Below, piece by piece: positions 35,414 through 45,915 of a DNA stretch of 64,000 nucleotides. The position numbers and the translations under genes were made by a program. Every line of letters begins with the position of its first letter. The stretch's first letter is position 1. Below the pieces are notes generated by a model. That model was not told the DNA's origin and did no database searches. It saw only the letters and a list, made by a program, of their open reading frames with translations. Origin of the DNA: Cerioporus squamosus (lineage: Eukaryota; Basidiomycota; Agaricomycetes; Polyporales; Polyporaceae). Where the stretch lies: contig JABYQS010000058.1 of assembly GCA_022592435.1 (NCBI GenBank), positions 124,001 to 188,000 of the forward strand, given 5' to 3'.

Positions 35414-38295
35414 ATGGACAAGACAAAGTCGAAGCTTGCGGCTTTCTTTGACAACGACGATGAGGAGACCTCATTCCCAGTGCGACGGACTTGAGCCTTC
35501 TTCCTCGCTGCGCATCCCCACTCACCGATCGTTTCTTCGTTATGTGACTTAGCAAAAGGAGGTAGACGACCACAAGCGGGCCGTGTACACGCAGGGCACT
35601 ATCCGAAAGTCCAAGCGAGAGAAGGAGAAGGAGGCCGCGGAGGCAAAGCGCAGGGAGGAGGAGGAGAATGCCGCGAAGGCCTACGCGGAATTCCTCGATG
35701 CGTTCCAGGGCGAAGGTGCCGACAGGAAGAAGGGCGCGTCGGCTTTTGTGAAGGCGGGGCAGAGCTCGGCCTCGACATATGCTCCTTCTGCCAAGAAGAC
35801 GGACATGTCCCGCGCGTTCGAAGACACCTCCATGGTACGTTCCTGCCGGCGTACATGCAGCCACGTACCATATTCCGACCTCATCGTGTCATATAGCGGC
35901 CCCCATCTCCACCTCCTGCTCCGCCGAAGCCGAAGGGCAAGCGTGCCATGGATAGTTTCCTGGAGGAGATCAAACGGTATGCCGTGGGATCATTTGTTCG
36001 GTCAATGGGCTCACACTGACGCACCCTAAGGGAGCAAGCCGACAGAGAGGCCAGGTTGTCCCGACATGGTGAGTGTGTGCATGTACAGGGTATCCGTTGA
36101 AGTCTGACATTTGGCCTCAGCCACTCATGGACGATCAGTGACCTCTATCGCAGGTAAGTGGCTGTCTTTGCTGATCACTCTACTAAACTTACATCTGCGA
36201 CTGTAGCATACGAGGGTCAGAGCGGCAGCAAAGATAGAGGGGATCCTGAGGTCGGTACATCCTCTCATGTTGGGATAGCCTGGCCACCATCTGAACCTGT
36301 CTGCAGACCTCCAACGTCTTCGTTGCAAACCTTCCGCCTCACGTAACTGAGCAAACACTAGGAAACTTCTTTGCCCGTGCGGGCCCTGTCGGATCCGTAC
36401 GCCTTCAACTTCTCTGACTCGCGCCGTTACTGACGAAGTCTCGTCAGGTCAAAATAATGTGGCCGCGTAGCGATGCGACGGTCGGCCCTGGTGCTGACAT
36501 GACGGCCACTAGGAGAAACAAGAACGCAGGACTCAGCGGCTTCGTGTCCTTCATGAAGCGTCGAGATGCTGAGGCTGCACTTCGTGAGTTCGACGGTTAC
36601 GACTGGGGAGGGTCCATCCTACGGGTGGGGTGGAGCAAGGCCGTACCCATCGCAGCGAAGCCCATGTATGGTGGGCACAACTTCTTACCTTCATCCACAT
36701 ACACCTTCTTACCGTCATCGCAGTCGCGAAGAGGACCTCTCGTTCGAGGTCGGGATCGAGGTCAAGGTCACCCCAGAGAGACAGCCATCGCAAACACGAT
36801 CGATCGTATTCTCGCTCCCGGTCACTATCCAGAGACAGAGATCGGGACCATCATCGCTCTCGTGAGCCCCGTTCTTCACGCAGGTCGCGCAGCCGATCCT
36901 ACACACCCGGTTCTTCTCGTTCCCGATCTCCCTCTCGTTCGCACCCATCGCGTCGGTATAATGCCAGTTGGAGTCGTTCACCACGGAGACGCAGGTCGCG
37001 TAGTCCGGTGCCTAAAGTACTGGATGACGACGACGTCACCGACCAGTTCATTCGGACTGTAGCATCGGAGGTCAGAGGTCACGACGAAGAGTACGAGATG
37101 ACCCTGCAGGAGCGCGAGAAGTCGAATCCAAACTATGCCTTCTTGTTCAAGGATGTGAGTTGTTTCGGTCGGAGTTGTCGTTTGATTCTCTGACAACTTT
37201 CGTAGCATCGACGACACCGTTATTATCGCCAGCTTGTCGATAGAAGGGAGCCCTTGGAACCGGAGTTTGATGACGAAGTACGTTCCTGAAGTCTGCTGGG
37301 TTTTCTGCCCATCGCTGATCCAAGGGCCATGCAGGGCTACAACTCCATCTATTCTACCGACTCTGCCGAAGAGTCTGAACGCGAGCATGGGCGCAAGCAC
37401 GAGCTCGGTAAGCTCGCTCGTCGGCGATTTGAGGCCATGTTGCGTACACTATCCGGTCGAAGGGGTGAGATGGCGCGATGCATGGCGTTCAGCCTGGAAC
37501 ATGCTGAAGCAGCCGCAGAGGCAAGTCGCCTTATTTCTGTCTTCCTTGCATCTCGCTGATCTTGCCTCTCAGGTTGCGGACATCATCATCTCTTCGCTTG
37601 TAGTGGATGGCACGCCTGTTCCTCGCAAAGTCGCCCGCCTACATCTCATCTGTGACATCCTCCACAACTCTGCGGCCCCACTACCCATGGCATGGAAGTT
37701 CCGTCAGGAGTTCCAGTCGCGCCTTGGTCTCGTCTTCGACCACCTCTCGACGATCTACCACTCCTTCCCCGGTCGCATCACTGCGGAGACGTTCAAGAAG
37801 CAGATAACCTCCGTCGTCGACATCTGGGAGGACTGGATCGTGTTCCCCCCGGAATACACCGCCGAGCTCCGGGCGCGACTCGAGGGCGCGGCCCTTAAAC
37901 AAGAGGCCGCCCCGACGGAGCAGCCAGCTTCAGAGGTTCAGGAGACCGCCCCGGCATTCGTGTCGAAGTTCAAGACCAGCGCGTTCAGACCTGCAGACAT
38001 GGTCGAGCCAGTGGAGGAGCCTGCCCATGTGGACGACGGGGAGCCCATGGACGAGGGCAGTGACGTCGACGGCAAGCCGGTCGACGATGTTGATGGGGAC
38101 CCGATTGATGCGGACGTCGATGGGGCCCCTATGGAGAATGTCGATGGAGACCCTATGGAGGATGTCGATGGAGCTCCTATCGACGACGTCGATGGAGACC
38201 CCATTGGCGATGATGTGGACGGTGCACCGATGGATGCTGGAGATGTCGATGGCGATCCGATGGACGATGTTGACGGAGAGCCTGCCACGATGTAG
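35414..38295 (+). CDS. U2 snRNP-associated SR140/U2SURP-like splicing factor
   Basis: A nuclear pre-mRNA splicing factor associated with U2 snRNP. Twelve exons: 35414-35479, 35553-35834, 35897-35976, 36031-36068, 36121-36153, 36207-36250, 36307-36396, 36448-36670, 36724-37154, 37206-37277, 37335-37520, 37573-38295; 2268 nt, 755 aa. Order of domains: Lys/Glu-rich coiled coil (about 25-110), KGKRAMDSFLEEIKREQ, an RRM (about 182-280; SNVFVANLPPHVTEQTLGNF, then GFVSFMKRRDAEAALREFDG), an RS-rich segment (about 287-380), a SURP motif (about 389-429; NPNYAFLF), and a CID-type helical domain (about 465-620). The last 70 residues are an acidic tandem repeat of units like VDGDPM/VDGAPI. Intron 37521-37572 uses a GC donor (GCAAGT). 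It is divergent from the taspase gene. Confidence 0.93.
38050..38292 (+). repeat. Coding tandem repeat, acidic DGxPM/I units
   Basis: Inside the last exon of the SR140 gene, a degenerate 24-30 bp unit (GATGTCGATGGAGACCC-like) is repeated about nine times and encodes VDGDP(M/I) and VDGAP(M/I) with short acidic spacers. It is in frame and ends just before the stop codon. Such arrays change copy number easily. Confidence 0.85.
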
Positions 38296-38621
38296 AATGT
38301 CCATATAGTCTCAGGTCTGTTCTCTTGGGTCACCTAAGTTTCATTTGTACTGCTGTGTTGCACCAATGCTCTGCCCGCTGCTTTTTACATACATAGGCTT
38401 GCCTCGCAGAAGAAAGGTATGGAATGTCCGGTGGATACTGAGAAGCATGGAGGTATAGTAGCAACTGGTGAATCGGACTTGGTCTCAGCTCGCAATACAT
38501 TCCACAGGAAAGTACGAGAAGATACACTGATGCGTTGAAGCCTGACGTCCTGAGGTTTGAGGAGAAGGCTATTGGCCGTATCGTGAACAGCGCTCGTCCG
38601 CTCAATGAGCCAAAAAGATTT
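38296..38621. other. Intergenic region downstream of SR140
   Basis: These 326 bp contain the SR140 3' UTR and the 3' flank of the tRNA gene, including its T-tract terminator. No other feature is seen. Confidence 0.6.
38612..38616 (-). terminator. Pol III T-tract terminator
   Basis: Five consecutive T residues on the minus strand begin five nucleotides after the tRNA 3' end, as expected for Pol III termination. Confidence 0.75.
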
Positions 38622-38713
38622 TGACAGTGACGAGATTCGAACTCGCGCGGGAAACCCATCACGGTTTTGGAACAAGCCTAAACGTGACGCCGTAACCACT
38701 TGGCTACACTGCC
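38622..38713 (-). tRNA. tRNA-Leu, anticodon UAG, with 12-nt intron
   Basis: A 92-nt gene folds as a class II tRNA. The acceptor stem GGCAGTG pairs with CACTGTC (one G-U), followed by discriminator A. The D stem is GCC/GGC and the anticodon stem is TCACG/CGTGA. The long variable arm has a GGG/CCC stem, and the T arm is GCGAG-TTCGAAT-CTCGT. The loop TTTAGG then C gives anticodon TAG (38678-38680). A 12-nt intron, CTTGTTCCAAAA (38665-38676), interrupts the loop one nucleotide 3' of the anticodon, the canonical eukaryotic position. A T5 terminator follows. Confidence 0.92.
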
Positions 38714-39088
38714 TTGTTCCCTCTGCCTCCTGCGTATATACATCGTGTCTGTCCCAGAGGATCCTCGAACGTTAATGCAAGTCTATGATTACAAGTAGGA
38801 TGTTCCGTGCAGGTCAGGAGCTAGCAGATGGTATTATGTACGAGACAGATCACAGCGCATGTAGGAATATGGCCAAGAGGAAGGACCGGGACGCAGCAGA
38901 TAAGAACGAGAGGGAGACAACGAAGAAACTGGACAAAAAAGGGGTACCAAGCACTAGCAGGCGACAGATTGCAGGAAGATTGAAACGAAACAGCCACGAA
39001 GTACAAACGAGCTGCGAGTGATACACGACGACCTTACACCGTCCGTACGAATAACAAAGAGGCGGGGGTAGTGATAGTATACAGATGA
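38714..39088. other. Intergenic region between tRNA-Leu and the MAP kinase kinase
   Basis: These 375 bp lie 5' of the tRNA and 3' of the kinase gene. A 78-codon Lys/Arg-rich plus-strand frame (38785-39021) has no family resemblance and is not called. Confidence 0.55.
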
Positions 39089-40939
39089 CTACGCGTCTGA
39101 GTTGATGGCCAGGCTTGCCATGGACGCGTCCAGCGAGGTGCTCGAGTGCTCGCTTCGGCTGGTGCCTGGTCGCGATCTGCTACTGGTCCAATCAGCTTCC
39201 AAGGCCAGCTGGACGATGCGGGAGGAGCTACTAACCTTTCGCCTGATTTCTTGGTGCTCTTCCATCCCCAAACTTTGCGCATCCAGTAGGCCATGTCAAG
39301 TTCGTGCTGCATGACATTGACGATCCACGGGTGCGCCAACATCTGACTCGGTGTCGGACGTGCAACGGGATCTCGTGTTAGACTGCGCGATCATCAATCA
39401 GTCGAGCCGCGTCACTGGTCATGGACTGATCTGGAGAGCTAGAGCTACTCACGTCTTCTTGATGAAGTCCTTCATCTCCGGACTGTACACGATATCCTCT
39501 TCATCCTCAAGTTCAGGGGGCTATCGTGGGAAGCCAGCAGGAACGCGGGAGAACCGTCAGCAAACGAAGATCACCGCACGGCACCGAAGACAGGACGCAG
39601 CGCGCAAAACACCCACCTCGTTCTGCACGATGTACATCATGAGCTCGATCGCGGCCAGATCGGTGGGGAATGGGAACCGGTTCGTCACGAGCTCGAGCAA
39701 CGTAATTCCTGTGGACCAGACATCTGATTGGATTTTGTAGTCGTTGCCGGACAGGCGTTCCGGCTGGTGACACGATCACGGAAGATGAGCAGGAGCGTCT
39801 CGCGCGACCAGGGCAACAGCACACTCACGGCCATGTACAAGCTGGTCCCGGTGAAGGTCCCAGCAACGGAGTTGACCAGCTCGCCCGAAACACCAAAATC
39901 ACAGAGCTTGACGACACCTTCCCGCGTGAGGAGAACGTTCGGGGGCTTGATATCGCGGTGGATCGTCTTGCGTGAGTGCAAGTAGGCGAGGCCTTGCAGG
40001 ATCTGCAGTCGGCACCAAGAAAAGGATCAGCACACAGCGTGTCCACTTGCCAATTGCCCGCCGCGCTTCCGCACCGCATTGACAGCAGCAGCGAAGATGC
40101 GCAGAGGACCATCGACAGATGCTACGCACCCCTTCTGCGAGCCGCCCAGCGACCTTCTCGCCGACCCTGCCGCCGATCTCCCGCATGCGCTTCCCGACGG
40201 ACTCGAGGGAGCCGCCCTCGCAGTAGTCGATGAGCACCTTGACCTCGCTGCTGCTCGGGCTGATGTACGCGCCGTAAAAGTGGATGATGTTGACGTGCTC
40301 CGTGCTGGACGTGATCTTGATCTCACGCAGCAGCTGTTTCATCGGGGCCTCGAGCGTCGTGATCGTCTTGCGCGCCATCACCGTCCCGCTCCGCCGGTCG
40401 CGCACCTTGTACACCGCACCGCCCGCGCCCTCCCCGAGCCGGTCGAGCTCCTCGAGCATATCGTCGGACCACTGGTCGAACTCCGCAACGGAGTCCTTCA
40501 CGTCCTTCATCGACACTACGGGGGGTGGCCGCGGACGGGGTGAGATGGTCTGGTCTGGGCGAATCGTGGGCTCGCTGGTGTTGTCGGTCTGCCGCTGAGC
40601 AGGCACAGGTGAAGCTTGCTGCTGAGGGCCGCCTGCATAGAGCTCGAAGGAACCGGCCCCGCTCTCGCTGTTTAGACTCCTGAAGTCGATCTTCGGCAGG
40701 GCAGGTTTTCGCCGAGGAGAGGGGCCTGGCGTTGGGATGACAAGGGTGGGTGTGGGTGACCTCGAGCCAGGTTGAGCGGGGGTAGGCGGGGAGAGTAGGC
40801 TGGAGGAGCCATTGGGCTGCTGATCTCTAGGGACTTTGCGGATGTTGAGCGGGGCGACCTCCGGGAACGGGTGGGGCGACGCTGAGCGAAGGGAACGGGG
40901 GCCAATGGGCCTGGCAGTGGTAGGGTGCAGCGACTGCAT
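39089..40939 (-). CDS. MAP kinase kinase, Mkk1/2 (cell-wall integrity) type
   Basis: A dual-specificity kinase that would phosphorylate a Slt2/Mpk1-type MAP kinase. Six exons: 40939-40130, 40002-39829, 39763-39617, 39520-39453, 39382-39236, 39182-39089; 1440 nt, 479 aa, phases consistent. Residues 1-145 are a Pro/Ser-rich leader. The kinase domain has the Gly loop [12 protein letters not shown] (168-179), Lys191 (ARKTI), catalytic Asp287 in [12 protein letters not shown] at 305-307 and an activation loop [20 protein letters not shown] in which Ser315 and Thr319 are the likely sites phosphorylated by the upstream [26 protein letters not shown] and the C-lobe [17 protein letters not shown] follow. 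The activation-loop sequence favours Mkk1/2 over Pbs2 or Ste7 types. The C-terminus is Ser-rich and ends SLAINSDA. Confidence 0.92.
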
Positions 40940-41609
40940 CGTGTCCAGCGGTGAGCACGATGGTCGCGGTCTGAAGCTTGCAACGGCCTCTACCTCCAGG
41001 CGCTAAGAGCAGCAGCAGCACCCACGTGGCCGACCGCTCCTTCGGGTCTCATATCGCCGCCGCCCCGGAATACAGTACGTCGCACTGCCGCACGCCCCGA
41101 GCGCACGCGTGAAGACTCGGCGATGCATGTCTCTGCGTATGATCGATACCGCGTGCACAACTATGTCGAACTCCGAGTCATCTGATCAAGATTGCTAAAT
41201 CCAGACGCCCCTTCAAGCGGAGCCCCGGGTGTGCCAGATACTTTCGATACATAGATGCCCCGATGCAATCGATGTACGTATAGTCTCGGTTCTGGAAATT
41301 CCGACATTTCAACACACCCCCACACCGAAGCCAATTACACCGAATCGATCGAACTTGCAGAATACACGCGTCCATGCGAGATGAAACCGGGGAAAACCAC
41401 AGGCCGGGAACACGAGCGACGACGATAGACGATACCGAATACTGCTGACTGCGGGCCTGCGCGGAGACACACCGTAGCGTCAGCGCAGTTCTCGCGGTAC
41501 CGACCTCGAACGACTCAATACATTAGACAACCTTTCACGACTTCACCACAAATTCCGCCATCGACGCGCTCTGCGGCCGTTGCAATCTCGGAGCTGCACC
41601 GCGCCCCCT
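40940..41609. other. Intergenic region upstream of the MAP kinase kinase
   Basis: This 670-bp stretch holds the kinase promoter/5' UTR and the 3' UTR of the next minus-strand gene. No RNA gene or repeat is apparent. Confidence 0.6.
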
Positions 41610-44420
41610 CTACGCGACCTCCACGTTCCGACCCCTGCCCCGACTGCTCTCGCCGCGTCTCCCGCCGTCATTGGTTATGTTACTAGTGCCCTGGCGACGA
41701 GGGGCTTCTTTGACGAGAGGTGCTTCGCTGAGCGCGACCGGCCCGGATGCCTGTCCTGGGACGCCGGGCAACTTGACGCTAGGGACAACAGAGCGTGTCT
41801 TCTCCGCAGAGACTCCCATGTCATCCATGCCGTACCGTGTTCCGAAGGTGTCACCCAACAGACCAAGAGATGCGGCGGTGGCATTCGCCCGACGCGACGG
41901 CGATAGGAACAAGTGCAGCCCAGTAGAACCTTTAGAGCCTACAGTGTTCGTCCGAAGTTGTCCGGGAGGTGTTCGCCCATCGGCACTAGAAGCATAGTCT
42001 TCCTCCGGAACCGTAGCGAGCCGACGCTGAGCGAGCCTGCTAAGCGGGATCGATCGCAGTTGCTGGGGTAGACCGTGGGTGGGCACGTCGCGCGATGGAA
42101 CAGTAGTAGGCAAGGTCCACGGCTGTGCAGCTGCATCCAGACGTCGAGGACCATACGATGAAGTGGAAGTTCCATGAGGAGTGTTTGGCGGCACCCTAGG
42201 CACAGTCGGGGATCCACTGACATCCTGAGTTGACGGTGAGAGCTGATGCGCAAGACCGGTCTGCGGTGGCTCAAGGCTACGCGATACTTCAGGTAGGGCT
42301 CGGCGCCGAGTGTATTCTGCAGCAAGACGAGGTGGTAGCTGTTGAGGGGCGATGGGATTGATGTTCGCGGCCGGCGCAAGGCGATTAAGATTCGTGTGAC
42401 GGTCATCAACGCCTGCAGTACCAAGGGGACGCCTGAACGCTTGTTGAGTGCCTTCTAGTCGAGGCGGAATAGACTGCGAGGTGAGGATATTCGGATTGAA
42501 CTGCGATAAGCCAGCGGCAGCGAGAAGCTCAGGAGACAGAAGTCCTCCCTGGTAGGGAGAGAACGCGGACGACCAGATCGGCGAGGTGGAATGCGGCGGA
42601 GTAGGCAACAGGTTCTGTTGAAGTTGCTGCTGGCGGTACTTCTGAGCGATGTCCAAAGCGGATGCGGCAAAGGCAGGAGAACCAGAGGAGTACTGAGATG
42701 CAAGTTCTTCTATAACAATCGGAGAGCGAGATGACTTCAGAGCATCCAACAAAGAGGCGGAAGAGGACGAGGCAGAGAGAGATCCCGAGTGTGAGGCTGC
42801 AAGGCCTTGGTTCTTGAGGTGTTCTTGAGCGAACAACATCGCCTGAAGCTCGGGGCTGAGGTCATGTACAAGCTCAGGAGTCGGCATGCCATGATAGAAC
42901 GGTGTCTGCCAGCCAGTAGTCTGCGCATTGTAGTAGTCGGGGTGAGTGCTGTCAACGGCAGGAGCCATTAAGCGACCCAAGTCGATAGGCTCCGAATGCT
43001 TCAAGATGAACTCCGGAGGAGCTTGGGACGACTGACGGACAGGTCCAGTGCGCTGACCCGTCGTGCAGGCATTCTGGGAGATCTGAGGTGGACGAGCCGA
43101 AGACAACACAGCAACGGGGCGAGGATTCACTATCTTCGCAGGTTTGGGTTCCGGTTTCGTTGTCGCGAGCGGACGCGTCGATTGGCCGGGGATCAAAGCC
43201 GAGGGCTTCTGCGTATATGTCTGTGCGGCCAGAAACTTGGTCGAAGCACGTGTGCCTGTCGTCTCGTCGGTCTGCAGCCCCCAGATGACACGAGGGATGC
43301 TATCCGGCTCCTCGATGATCGTGCCTTCCGCTCCGCTAAAGTACGTGGTCAGTGAACGAGCAACATACATAGTCTCATAGACGCATACGAGGGACAGCGG
43401 GCATAGGGAAGCGACAGCGGCCCATGCAGTGCTGGGATAGGACGGGGCGGAGACTTCGTCCATGAGATCCATTCTGAGGACAGCAAGAGTATGAGCATTG
43501 AAGGAAGCGTTAATACGGCCAGCCGTACCTTCGTCATCGGAGTCAGGAGGGGACTCTTCGATCGTCCGCTGTCGGAGAAAATCGTTGGACAACTGGTTGC
43601 TGTTGTTCGCGATGATGACGATTGAATCGGGGGAGGATGGGGCGGAGGGCGTGTGCGGGACGTCAGTGGCCTGCGAGCGGACGCGAACTCGGGGGCGCTC
43701 TCCATCTTCCGAGATGAATATCTCCCCAGAGACGTCGAAGCTCTCAGAGGACGTGTCGACGTGCTTCGGAGTAGTCAAGGGCATAGACACGACGCGGGCG
43801 GTCTTCTTCTCGAGGACCTTCTTCATGCGGAACTTGGGCGTTGCCTCGGGCAGCGAAACAATTCGCGCCGTAGGCTGCTTGTTGGCAAGTGTAGTGGGGC
43901 GGTTGACGGACAGATGCTCCATCTTGTAGGTGCGAGAGGTCGTCGTCATGGACTTATCTGCGGAAGTGGCCGACTCGAAGGAGAAGTCGGTCTGGTCATG
44001 GGTGTATGCGCTACTTGCATTCGTTGGTTCTCTCGAACGGTCAGGCGGAGGAGAGGACGCGAGCTCTGCGGGCTGAGGGGCTTGATCTTGCAGCTGCGAC
44101 GGGGGTTCCATGCTGTGGGACGACGGAGGTGCGGGCGAAGGCGTCTTGCGGGGCGCGCTGTCAGTCTGAACGCCGCGTTCTGCGTACTCCTTGCTGGCGT
44201 GGTGGCGGGCGGTGGACAACATTCCGTTCTGACGCGTTGAGGAGGAGGGAGAGATGGAGGGGTCAGATTGAACATGGACGTCGCTGGTCAAGACGCGAAC
44301 CTGCGGAGCTCGAATTCGCTGTGGAGGACGCGTCCCGTCACATTGTGACGCGATTGCCAAACCGAACAAGTTCTTCAAGCCTTCAAGCTTGGTGAAGTGG
44401 TCCGACGAAGCAACAGACAA
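41610..44420 (-). CDS. Large, mostly disordered protein of unknown function
   Basis: I cannot assign a family. One frame is open for 936 codons, but I propose three exons: 44420-43529, 43473-43389, 43335-41610 (2703 nt, 900 aa). The two introns (55 and 53 bp) together remove a multiple of three, so the unspliced frame also stays open. Both have good ends (GTACGG...CTCAG; GTATGC...CACTGACC...TTTAG). Splicing creates a compact, proline-rich and aromatic core, about residues 297-345, with PPRPIPALHGPLSLPYARCP running into SGAEGTIIEE and then DSIPRVIWGLQ. Unspliced, this becomes hydrophobic, intron-like sequence. The rest is Ser/Pro/Thr/Gln-rich with few hydrophobic clusters, and the C-terminus is basic (GRRGESSRGRGRN). 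The start Met is the first in frame and lies 118 bp after the RNH202 stop codon on the same strand. Confidence 0.7.
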   Translation of the reverse strand: MSVASSDHFTKLEGLKNLFGLAIASQCDGTRPPQRIRAPQVRVLTSDVHVQSDPSISPSSSTRQNGMLSTARHHASKEYAERGVQTDSAPRKTPSPAPPSSHSMEPPSQLQDQAPQPAELASSPPPDRSREPTNASSAYTHDQTDFSFESATSADKSMTTTSRTYKMEHLSVNRPTTLANKQPTARIVSLPEATPKFRMKKVLEKKTARVVSMPLTTPKHVDTSSESFDVSGEIFISEDGERPRVRVRSQATDVPHTPSAPSSPDSIVIIANNSNQLSNDFLRQRTIEESPPDSDDEGTAGRINASFNAHTLAVLRMDLMDEVSAPSYPSTAWAAVASLCPLSLVCVYETMYVARSLTTYFSGAEGTIIEEPDSIPRVIWGLQTDETTGTRASTKFLAAQTYTQKPSALIPGQSTRPLATTKPEPKPAKIVNPRPVAVLSSARPPQISQNACTTGQRTGPVRQSSQAPPEFILKHSEPIDLGRLMAPAVDSTHPDYYNAQTTGWQTPFYHGMPTPELVHDLSPELQAMLFAQEHLKNQGLAASHSGSLSASSSSASLLDALKSSRSPIVIEELASQYSSGSPAFAASALDIAQKYRQQQLQQNLLPTPPHSTSPIWSSAFSPYQGGLLSPELLAAAGLSQFNPNILTSQSIPPRLEGTQQAFRRPLGTAGVDDRHTNLNRLAPAANINPIAPQQLPPRLAAEYTRRRALPEVSRSLEPPQTGLAHQLSPSTQDVSGSPTVPRVPPNTPHGTSTSSYGPRRLDAAAQPWTLPTTVPSRDVPTHGLPQQLRSIPLSRLAQRRLATVPEEDYASSADGRTPPGQLRTNTVGSKGSTGLHLFLSPSRRANATAASLGLLGDTFGTRYGMDDMGVSAEKTRSVVPSVKLPGVPGQASGPVALSEAPLVKEAPRRQGTSNITNDGGRRGESSRGRGRNVEVA

Positions 44421-44538
44421 ACAAACGATAAAAGATACACTACATCCTGTCAGTATATGAGCTTGAGATACACTATCGTGGTGTCCTCCATGGCTATGGT
44501 AGACCCTCCCGCCAGCTCCGGATATGAGGCGGCATGAA

Positions 44539-45915
44539 TCATTTCTTCTGGAAGAAGGTGGATAGCTGCGCCATACCCTTGATATTCGCTTTCTTCAGCT
44601 TCTCCACGCCCATAGAGCCCCTGCCTTTGCGCTTCTTGTCGATCCCTGCCGCCGCCTTTCCATCTGCACTGTCCTTGCTCTCCCTCGCTTCCACCGCGTT
44701 CATGTTGACTGCCGCCAGGGCCATGTTTTCCTCCCTGAGAACCTTCATGTATGCGTCGAGCGCGGCGAAGCTGCGAATGGAGAAGTTTAGACATACAAAT
44801 GATGAACGACGATTGGAGATGCCGTACTCATATGATGATAGTAGCTCCTCGTATACATCCCGAGGAAGGTACTGCGATAGCAGGTCACAGGCGCACCGCA
44901 AGCGACCGGCTAGAGACGAGCAGATGAGCGATACGGAGCAGTGCGGAAGAGTCAGCGACTCACCCTTCAATAGCTCCTCCTTTCCGTCCTCCAGGAGCCC
45001 GTCTTTTGCGAGGCTCCGCGTCAGCGTGCGGGAAATCTCGGATACATCTTGGTGAGACAGTCGCGCGACCTTGGTTCGCAAGTACGCCTGCACGCGTTCA
45101 GGAGAGTAGCGGTAGACGGTGATCTCCGGAGTGATCTCTGCATGCCCTCAGGTGAGTACGAGGCGGCCTCGAGAGGTACCAATGACGCACCTTTGTACTC
45201 GCATACACGACGCATGGCAGCCTGCACGCATCCCAAGCTCGATAGGAACAAGACATCTTGTGAAGGCATCGTTGACCCTGAAGCATTCTCGCCAGATGTT
45301 GCTGAAGACGCGAGCTTGTATGCGGCATCTTCAATGAGGTCTTCTAGTGGCCTGAAGTTACCCAAACCACCTGCCTGCGTAGGATGTGAGGATGTGATCT
45401 GGGGCGAAATGTGGTGGATCTCACGGGTAGCGTCGTTCGCAATATGGGTATCAGCAAGAAAGCGGGGTCGACGGGGGTCATCACGAGGAGCTTGCCGTCT
45501 ACGCCTGCTATTAGTTGTGCTTCACCGGCATATGGACCCACGCTCACCTTCCACCACTTCGTTCGACATGAACCATGATCTCTGATTGGGAGGAGACACC
45601 GCTTGTACCTCCAAGATCGAACTCTTTCCCTCTTTCGGAATCTCGGATGGTAAGAACAACGAGGATACGCCTGTGCGCATGTTGAGACAAGTTCTGGCGA
45701 CGCGAATGAATGATAACAGACGTACCGGTGCGCGGATGGGGAAGCCTCAGAAAGCGCAGACCGCCCTCGCTGCCACGGTCCTTCGTCTCATCCCCTTCAA
45801 GTTGCCCGCATATCGTCTGCAGGAGGTCTGTGCAACAGGGATGTGAGACTGATCAACTTGGTTTGCGCGAGTAAGTTGGCTAACCAGCAGGTAGAACGCC
45901 GACGTGGCAGGCCAT
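44539..45915 (-). CDS. RNH202: Ribonuclease H2 subunit B
   Basis: Accessory subunit of RNase H2, which removes ribonucleotides embedded in DNA and degrades RNA:DNA hybrids. Eight exons: 45915-45885, 45827-45726, 45670-45548, 45498-45425, 45374-45191, 45137-44964, 44909-44828, 44770-44539; 1002 nt, 333 aa, phases consistent, introns 49-57 bp. Family blocks in order: MACHVGVLPA, FLRLPHPRTG, SWFMSNEVVEDGKLLVMTPV, DPAFLLIPIL, GNFRPLEDL, QDVLFLSSLGCVQAAMRRVC, YRYSPERVQAYLRTKVARL, CACDLLSQYLP and SSYDFAALDAYM. The basic tail KKANIKGMAQLSTFFQKK resembles a PCNA-interacting peptide (Q-x2-L/S-x2-F-F), as known for this subunit. The fourth exon could instead start six nucleotides earlier (adding GV), also in frame. 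Confidence 0.92.
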
